11,227 nucleotides of DNA from the NCBI GenBank assembly GCA_041163765.1, contig JBEAQS010000070.1, positions 1 through 11,227 of the forward strand, written 5' to 3'. The notes beneath the pieces were generated by a model that ran no database searches, was not told the DNA's origin, and saw only the letters and a list, made by a program, of their open reading frames with translations. Origin of the DNA: MAG-120531 sp041163765. GTDB lineage: Bacteria > Bacteroidota > Bacteroidia > Flavobacteriales > Flavobacteriaceae. A program made the position numbers and the translations under genes. Every line of letters begins with the position of its first letter. Within the stretch, counting starts at the first letter, position 1. Shown piece after piece: positions 6,499 to 11,227 of this stretch.

Positions 6499-8217
6499 TT
6501 AGATGTTTTGTTTTTTTAATGCTTCAACAATATAGTCTGAGGTGCGCCAAGCCAAGGCCAATATGGTCCAGGTCGGGTTTTTATCCGCTTGAGACACAAA
6601 CGGACCGCCGTCGACAATAAACACATTGTCCACCTCGTGCATCTGCTCGAATCGGTTGACCACGGATGTTTTGGGGTCATCACCCATTCGGGTAGTTCCT
6701 ACTTCGTGGATGATGCGCCCAGGGGTGTGCAGTCCGTAGTTTTTGTCAGCACCTGGTTTTTCTCCCAAGACCACACCCCCCATATTTTCGATAATCTGTT
6801 CAAAAGTATCGTGCATGTGTTTAGCTTGCTTGCGTTCGTGATCACTCCATTTGTAGTGGAAACGCAAAACAGGAATACCAAACTCATCGACCACATTGGG
6901 GTCAATGGCGCAGTAATTATCGCGAAGTGCGATGGATTCGCCGCGACCAGACATCCCTACTACAGCCCCGTAATACTGACGGACCTCTTCGCGGATTTTA
7001 GGCCCATATCCCCCCACAGGCAGTCCCAAATACTCATTGAGGTAGTTGTGATTAAAGCCAAAACCGTAGGAGGGCATACCCAATCCACCCCAAACTTCAA
7101 TGTGATACCCCCGGGGGAAATCAAGCTGTTTGTTGTCCAACCACCAAGGCGAATACAGGTGTAATCCTCCCACGCCGTCTTCGTTATAAATTTTTCGATT
7201 CATCAACTTGGGGACAAATCCCATGCGGTCGGCCCCAGTAGAATCGTGCAAATATCTACCCACCGTATCGCTGGAATTCCCCAATCCGTTGGGGTGTTGG
7301 GGGCTTTTTGAATTCAGCAAGATCCGCGCTGAACTACAGGCAGACGCAGCAAGCACAACCACTTTGGCTTTGATGCGGTATTCTTGTCTGTCCTCTTTAT
7401 TGATGTACAGCACTCCAGTAGCGCGTCCTTCATCGTCGGTGGTCACCTCGCGGACCATAGCGTTCATGTACAAGTCCACCCGACCTGTATTTTTGTGGGC
7501 GGGGATCACCAAACACGAACTCGAGGAAAAATCCGCATAAATCTGGCAGGATCGGTTGCATTGATTGCAGTAGTAACAGACTCCTCTTTCCTGGTTGATG
7601 CGCTTCGTCACAATAGAAAGTCTGGAAGGTATCACCTTGACTCCCGCTTTTTCGGCCCCTATTTTGTAGTACAATTCGTGTAAACGCGGTTTGGGTGGTG
7701 GCAAAAAGAAACCATCAGGTTCGTTGTGCAATCCCTCCTTAGTCCCAAAAACACCGATCAATTTGTCGACTTTATCGTAGTAGGGCTTGATGTCTTCATA
7801 GCCGATGGGCCAGTTTTCGCCGAGTCCATCTTTATTTTTGGACTTAAAGTCCTCAGGGCCAAAACGCAAAGATATGCGGCCCCAGTGGTTGGTTCTCCCC
7901 CCCATCATTCGGGCGCGGAACCAATCAAACTTAGTATCCCCCTCTTGGGTATAGGGCTCCCCTTCTATTTCCCAGCCTCCGTACAAGGCATCAAAATCGC
8001 CAAAAGCCCGCTGGGTGCTGGCACCGCGTCGGGGTGATTCATACGGCCATTTAAATTGGGTTTGTTGGGCTGGATCTGCTGGATCGAAATAGGGGCCCGC
8101 TTCCACAACAGCCACGTTTAATCCCGATTCAGAGAGCACTTTGGTGGCCATTCCTCCGCCAGCTCCAGAGCCGACGATAACCACGTCATAGGTTTTTGAT
8201 TGGTCAATGATTTGCAT
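6499..8217 (-). CDS. GMC-family FAD-dependent sugar/polyol dehydrogenase, catalytic subunit
   Basis: This 572-residue flavoprotein has an N-terminal Rossmann FAD fingerprint VVIVGSGAGGGMATKVL (12-28) with VVEAG (37-41). MMGGRTNHWG (104-113) is the FAD-contacting loop, and the C-terminal block holds HEVGTTRMGDD (504-514) and NPTWTILALAWR (547-558). His504 and Asn547 are the likely catalytic pair of GMC enzymes. A cysteine cluster CYYCNQCNRSC (214-224) matches the position of the iron-sulfur ligands in three-subunit FAD glucose and fructose dehydrogenases, so a [3Fe-4S]-type cluster is plausible. There is no signal peptide, which agrees with export by the Tat-bearing small subunit encoded 3 bp downstream. 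Family members oxidise gluconate at C2 or sugars and glycosides at C1 or C3. The neighbouring trehalase and transporter make a glucoside oxidation attractive but unproven. It is divergent from the CDGSH gene. Confidence 0.92.
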   Translation of the reverse strand: MQIIDQSKTYDVVIVGSGAGGGMATKVLSESGLNVAVVEAGPYFDPADPAQQTQFKWPYESPRRGASTQRAFGDFDALYGGWEIEGEPYTQEGDTKFDWFRARMMGGRTNHWGRISLRFGPEDFKSKNKDGLGENWPIGYEDIKPYYDKVDKLIGVFGTKEGLHNEPDGFFLPPPKPRLHELYYKIGAEKAGVKVIPSRLSIVTKRINQERGVCYYCNQCNRSCQIYADFSSSSCLVIPAHKNTGRVDLYMNAMVREVTTDDEGRATGVLYINKEDRQEYRIKAKVVVLAASACSSARILLNSKSPQHPNGLGNSSDTVGRYLHDSTGADRMGFVPKLMNRKIYNEDGVGGLHLYSPWWLDNKQLDFPRGYHIEVWGGLGMPSYGFGFNHNYLNEYLGLPVGGYGPKIREEVRQYYGAVVGMSGRGESIALRDNYCAIDPNVVDEFGIPVLRFHYKWSDHERKQAKHMHDTFEQIIENMGGVVLGEKPGADKNYGLHTPGRIIHEVGTTRMGDDPKTSVVNRFEQMHEVDNVFIVDGGPFVSQADKNPTWTILALAWRTSDYIVEALKKQNI

Positions 8218-8256
8218 CTTTGTAGTATATTGCTACCGCTTAGGTGATTCGACCCT

Positions 8257-8287
8257 TAAAGTATCTATTTTTCATTGAGTAACCAAA
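8257..8287 (-). promoter_or_regulatory. Candidate promoter for the five-gene minus-strand operon
   Basis: Read on the minus strand, TTTG (8287-8284) is followed after 20 bases by TACTTTA (8263-8257), a poor match to the Bacteroidota -33 TTTG / -7 TAnnTTTG pair, about 40 bases before the GMC start codon. It lies in the 77-bp divergent gap shared with the CDGSH gene. No other inter-gene gap downstream in the run has a better candidate, so most of the run may depend on this one. Confidence 0.28.
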
Positions 8288-8294
8288 AAATGTC

Positions 8295-8459
8295 ATGACA
8301 GAAATTATCAGAAAATCCAATGGGCAGATCGTCGTTAAAGGAACAGTAACGCTCACCGACGAGCACGGGACTGAAATAGAACACGGGCCTAGATTTACGC
8401 TTTGCGGTTGTGGAAAAACGGGAACACCCCCATTTTGCAACGGAGCACACAACAGTTAA
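8295..8459 (+). CDS. Small CDGSH iron-sulfur domain protein
   Basis: This encodes only 54 residues, almost all of it one CDGSH domain. The ligand motif is CGCGKTGTPPFCNGAH (37-52): Cys37, Cys39, Cys48 and His52 match the three-Cys, one-His set that holds a [2Fe-2S] cluster in mitoNEET-like proteins (C-x-C-x2-[ST]-x3-P-[FLI]-C-[DN]-G-[STA]-H). The N-terminal half (IIRKSNGQIVVKGTVTLTD) is a beta-rich lead-in typical of short bacterial members. It has no signal peptide and should be cytoplasmic. An overlapping ATG at 8290 reads straight into a stop, so 8295 is the start. The function of single-domain bacterial CDGSH proteins is poorly known; redox or cluster transfer is the usual proposal. It is divergent from the GMC gene, and 27 bp separate it from the next gene. 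Confidence 0.88.
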   Translation: MTEIIRKSNGQIVVKGTVTLTDEHGTEIEHGPRFTLCGCGKTGTPPFCNGAHNS

Positions 8460-8474
8460 CTGCTCAAAATTTCG

Positions 8475-8482
8475 TATCTTTA
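8475..8482 (+). promoter_or_regulatory. Candidate -7 box directly before the His-rich protein gene
   Basis: TATCTTTA matches TAnnTTTG except for the last base and ends 4 bases before the ATG at 8487. If it is used, transcription would begin at or next to the start codon, giving a leaderless or nearly leaderless message for the His-rich protein and receptor pair. No clear -33 TTTG is seen upstream, which lies inside the end of the CDGSH gene. Confidence 0.38.
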
Positions 8483-8486
8483 AAGA

Positions 8487-8816
8487 ATGCGCCTAACTGT
8501 TTCGTTCGCTCGATTAGTCAGTGCTTTGCTGCTGCTGGGGATCTTTTTGACCCCCATGGTTGTGCAATGGCATCACGGCTTTGAAGCACAGCACGAAGTC
8601 AAATGCGAACAGGCAGACCACCATTTTCACCAAGCCAAACCTAAATGCTGGGTATACCACATGCGTTTGGCCCCCATGCAGCTCCAAGTTCCCATGGTAT
8701 TCCAACCGTGGATTCCTGTAGCTACCCACGAAAAAAGCAATTTTTACGCCTCGTATCAGGCTTCTTTTTACCAACCTCAAAATCCATTGCGCGCGCCCCC
8801 TTCGGGTTTGATCTAG
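8487..8816 (+). CDS. Small exported His/Cys-rich protein preceding a TonB-dependent receptor
   Basis: This 109-residue protein has an N-terminal hydrophobic segment (about 7-27) acting as signal peptide or anchor, then a short region dense in metal-type ligands: His29, 30, 36, 45, 46, 48, 58 and Cys40, 54 (for example ADHHFHQAKPKCW). The C-terminus FYQPQNPLRAPPSGLI has the Arg-x-Pro-Pro ending I associate with small Bacteroidota proteins encoded just before TonB-dependent receptors. It lies 32 bp before such a receptor on the same strand, so the two probably form an operon. A periplasmic metal-binding or metal-sensing helper for the receptor is the simplest reading, but no named family is certain and the metal is unknown. 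Its start is fixed by the leader; no earlier in-frame Met gives a better signal. Confidence 0.72.
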   Translation: MRLTVSFARLVSALLLLGIFLTPMVVQWHHGFEAQHEVKCEQADHHFHQAKPKCWVYHMRLAPMQLQVPMVFQPWIPVATHEKSNFYASYQASFYQPQNPLRAPPSGLI

Positions 8817-8848
8817 TCTTCACTGAATTATCGATCAATTAAAGCGCT

Positions 8849-11227
8849 ATGCGAATCCTTATTTTTTTCTGCGCCTTAGGCATGAGTCTATGGGGCTACA
8901 GTCAATCGACCTACCACACCCTCAAGGGCAGGGTTTTGGACCTAACGGACCAAAACCCGATGTCTGGAGCTGCTGTGCAGTTACTCGGCACCGATAAGGC
9001 AGCAACGACCGATCTCGAGGGTCGGTTTTTGATGGTGGATATTGCGCCTGGCACATACCGAGTGCGCATCATTCACCCGTTTTGTGAGCCCCTAGAGACC
9101 GCGGTTGACCTAACCAAAAATATAGAGCAGGAGTTCTATATCGAGCACCACATCCACCTGCTGGACGAGGTGATGGTTCAAGCCGCTGTACTCAATGATC
9201 CCAATGCGGGTAACAGTGCGCAAAAAATCCAAGGCGCACAGATCGAACGCGCCCAAGGAGGTAGTCTGGGTGACCTGATCAGCCAGATAAGCGGCGTGAG
9301 CAGTCTAAAAACGGGGAACAATGTGGTCAAACCCATCATTCACGGACTGCACAGTTCTCGTGTCGCTATGATGCTCAACGGAGTGCGTATTCAAGATCAG
9401 GAATGGGGTGCGGAACACGCGCCTATGGTCGACTTGAGTGCGCTATCTGCCGTCACTGTAGTCAAGGGTGCACAGGCCCTAAGGTACTCCGGTGATGCAT
9501 TGGGCGGGGTGGTCATTGCTCAATCCACGCGTCCTGTACACCAAGACACCTTGTGGGGAAAAGTACAAGCGTCCTACCAAGACAATGGACGGGGGTATCA
9601 AAGCAGTCTTCAACTCAACCGCAGCCGCGCTAGCGGGTGGTTCTCGAACCTAACGGCTGGATACCAAAAACAAGGAGATCTCCAGGCGCCTGATTACCTG
9701 TTGACCAACACCGCTATGGAGCAAAAAAGCTGGAGCGGACAATGGGGGTTGAAAAAAACTGACTTTGGATTCTCGGCTTATGGTTCTTGGATCGGAAGTG
9801 ACCTGGGAATATTGGCCGCATCCCATCTTTCTGGGGCAGAGGATCAATTCAGGGCCTTAAGCGCACAAAAACCTTTGATCATCCGCGAGTTTGACTATAT
9901 CATCGATGCGCCGCGTCAAGCAGTCGGTCACGGTCTAGCCAGAATTGATGGCTACTATCGCCATGCGATTTGGGGTACGATATCCGGTCAAATCGACTAC
10001 CAATTCAACCAGCGCAAAGAGTTCGATGTGCGCAGAGGATCCCTTAAAGGAACTCCCGCTCTTGACTTGACATTGCAGAGTTTTAACGCCAACCTGCACG
10101 TCAAAAAAACAAACCAAAAACAGACGACCATGGAATACGGTTTGGTGGCCGGCCACCAATCCAATGAATCAAATCCCGGAACTGGGGTGAAGCGGTTAAT
10201 TCCCGACTATCAATCCCAACACTACGCCGGATATTTATTGGGCTCCCAGCCATTAAGCGACCGATGGATCCTCGATACGGGGGTTCGACTCGACCACCAG
10301 GCCATTAAAGGATACAAGTACTACCGGACTGGTTTTTGGGAAGATCGTCACTACGAGGAGGACTTTAGCGACTGGGTAGTGTGGAAAGAAGACCAGCAAA
10401 TGCTAACCCGACCACAACTCAACTATACTACTTGGTCTGGAAGTTTAGGGCTACATCGAGATGCAGGACGGGGTTGGGAACAATACCTGAACATCTCTCG
10501 AGCGAGCAGAGCACCCAATCCAGCCGAACTCTTCAGTGAAGGCCTGCACCATTCTGCAGCGAGTATAGAGTTAGGTGACATTCGGTTTAATCCTGAAATA
10601 GCCCACAAAATAAGTGTGACTTGGACCAAAAAAACAGGAAAAACCTCGTTTGACATCCACCCCTACGCTCAGTGGATCGATGGATTTATGCTGTTGGTGC
10701 CCACAGGAGCCATGCAGACCATCCGGGGACATTTTCAAGTGTGGGAGTATCGACAAACCAAGGCCTCTATTTGGGGGATAGACCTAGATGCAGGGCATCA
10801 ATGGAACAACCACTGGCACTCTACGCACCAAGTTTCTTGGCTGCATGGAACCGACACCTCCCGGGACGAACCCTTGATGTTGATGCCTCCCCCGACAACT
10901 ACCCACCAACTAGTGTGGAACAAAGGGGTATGGTCGTGGAATTTGGAGTACCAATGGACCGCCGAGCAAACCAGGTTCCCCAGCTACAACATAGCCGTTT
11001 TTATCCCCACAGAAAACAGCACGGTTGACGTGGACTTATCCACGCCGCCCAGCGCCTATGGACTGTGGCATACCCGATTGGAATACCAAGTCACTACCCC
11101 TGGAAAAATCCAGCCAAAAATTGGATTATCCCTCCGCAATGCAACAAACTTAAATTACCGGAACTACCTGAATCGCCTGCGTTTTTACGCGGATGACTTG
11201 GGGCGTTCCATTCAACTTTACACCATT
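8849..11227 (+). CDS. TonB-dependent outer-membrane receptor, last residues beyond window
   Basis: The frame is open for 793 codons from the ATG at 8849 to the window edge. A Sec signal (MRILIFFCALGMSLWGYSQS) is followed by a CarboxypepD_reg-like beta domain at about 24-100 (LKGRVLDL, GAAVQLLGTDKAATTDLEGRF), then a TonB-box-like LDEVMV (about 100-106). The plug, about 115-230, includes IIHGLHSSRVAMMLNGVR, QEWGAEHAP and VVKGAQALRYSGDALGGVV; the rest is an aromatic-rich beta barrel. The last visible part, NYRNYLNRLRFYADDLGR then SIQLYT, is the usual penultimate and final strand, so probably fewer than ten residues are missing. The receptor would import a substrate across the outer membrane with energy from TonB-ExbBD. 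The HGLHS and EHAP plug motifs and the His-rich partner upstream suggest a metal or metal-complex substrate, which is inference. It has no SusD partner on its upstream side, so a glycan role is less likely. Confidence 0.92.
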   Translation, partial: MRILIFFCALGMSLWGYSQSTYHTLKGRVLDLTDQNPMSGAAVQLLGTDKAATTDLEGRFLMVDIAPGTYRVRIIHPFCEPLETAVDLTKNIEQEFYIEHHIHLLDEVMVQAAVLNDPNAGNSAQKIQGAQIERAQGGSLGDLISQISGVSSLKTGNNVVKPIIHGLHSSRVAMMLNGVRIQDQEWGAEHAPMVDLSALSAVTVVKGAQALRYSGDALGGVVIAQSTRPVHQDTLWGKVQASYQDNGRGYQSSLQLNRSRASGWFSNLTAGYQKQGDLQAPDYLLTNTAMEQKSWSGQWGLKKTDFGFSAYGSWIGSDLGILAASHLSGAEDQFRALSAQKPLIIREFDYIIDAPRQAVGHGLARIDGYYRHAIWGTISGQIDYQFNQRKEFDVRRGSLKGTPALDLTLQSFNANLHVKKTNQKQTTMEYGLVAGHQSNESNPGTGVKRLIPDYQSQHYAGYLLGSQPLSDRWILDTGVRLDHQAIKGYKYYRTGFWEDRHYEEDFSDWVVWKEDQQMLTRPQLNYTTWSGSLGLHRDAGRGWEQYLNISRASRAPNPAELFSEGLHHSAASIELGDIRFNPEIAHKISVTWTKKTGKTSFDIHPYAQWIDGFMLLVPTGAMQTIRGHFQVWEYRQTKASIWGIDLDAGHQWNNHWHSTHQVSWLHGTDTSRDEPLMLMPPPTTTHQLVWNKGVWSWNLEYQWTAEQTRFPSYNIAVFIPTENSTVDVDLSTPPSAYGLWHTRLEYQVTTPGKIQPKIGLSLRNATNLNYRNYLNRLRFYADDLGRSIQLYTI

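Noticed and set aside
6589..7164. Open frame of 191 codons on the plus strand
   Set aside because: It lies opposite the GMC dehydrogenase, whose FAD and catalytic motifs prove the minus frame. The antisense product has no recognisable feature.
9935..10656. Minus-strand open frames within the receptor region
   Set aside because: They are shadows of the continuous plus-strand TonB-dependent receptor frame, which runs from 8849 to the window end without a stop.
1..11227. Defence, CRISPR, phage or transposon system
   Set aside because: No direct-repeat arrays, integrase, transposase, nuclease, toxin-antitoxin or phage structural motifs were seen on either strand.

Overview
The window looks like a chromosomal segment of a Bacteroidota bacterium, most likely a Flavobacteriia-type organism of moderate GC (by eye, somewhat under 50%). 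The reasons are a TonB-dependent receptor with an N-terminal CarboxypepD_reg-like domain, Bacteroidota-type GMC oxidoreductase and gluconate-dehydrogenase-subunit-3 pairs, the lack of clear Shine-Dalgarno sequences, and A/T-rich TAnnTTTG-like boxes before several genes. It is densely coding on both strands. I see no rRNA, tRNA, CRISPR array, insertion sequence or phage gene.

Layout. (1) 1-1057, minus strand: a large TspO/MBR-like membrane protein overlaps, through an ATGA stop/start, a secreted DsrE-like protein that runs off the left edge. (2) 1134-2563, plus strand: a small cysteine-rich lipoprotein, then a glycosylasparaginase-type Ntn hydrolase with a Tat-lipoprotein leader. (3) 2555-8217, minus strand: a tight five-gene run transcribed in the order GMC flavoprotein dehydrogenase, hitch-hiker small subunit (gluconate 2-dehydrogenase subunit 3 family), MFS transporter, cytoplasmic GH37 trehalase, GNAT acetyltransferase. 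Gaps are 3, 45 and 1 bp, and the last pair overlaps by 8 bp. (4) 8295-11227, plus strand: a 54-residue CDGSH iron-sulfur protein divergent from the GMC gene, then a His/Cys-rich small exported protein and a TonB-dependent receptor that lacks only its last few residues at the right edge.

How the genes may work together. The minus-strand run reads as a disaccharide locus. A periplasmic flavin dehydrogenase, exported on the Tat signal of its small subunit, could oxidise a sugar. The MFS carrier could move trehalose or a derivative across the inner membrane, and the trehalase would split trehalose into two glucoses in the cytoplasm. The trehalase assignment is firm; the link to the dehydrogenase is inference from gene order. 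The right-hand pair resembles the Bacteroidota arrangement of a small His-rich periplasmic protein in front of an outer-membrane receptor, which suggests metal or metal-complex uptake, but the substrate cannot be read from the sequence.

The oddest purely structural item is a perfect 13-bp GC-rich hairpin inside the TspO-like gene, which encodes a G/P/R-rich loop between two membrane helices. Nothing in the window is clearly a new defence or mobile system. The best candidate for undescribed biology is the dehydrogenase-transporter-trehalase operon.
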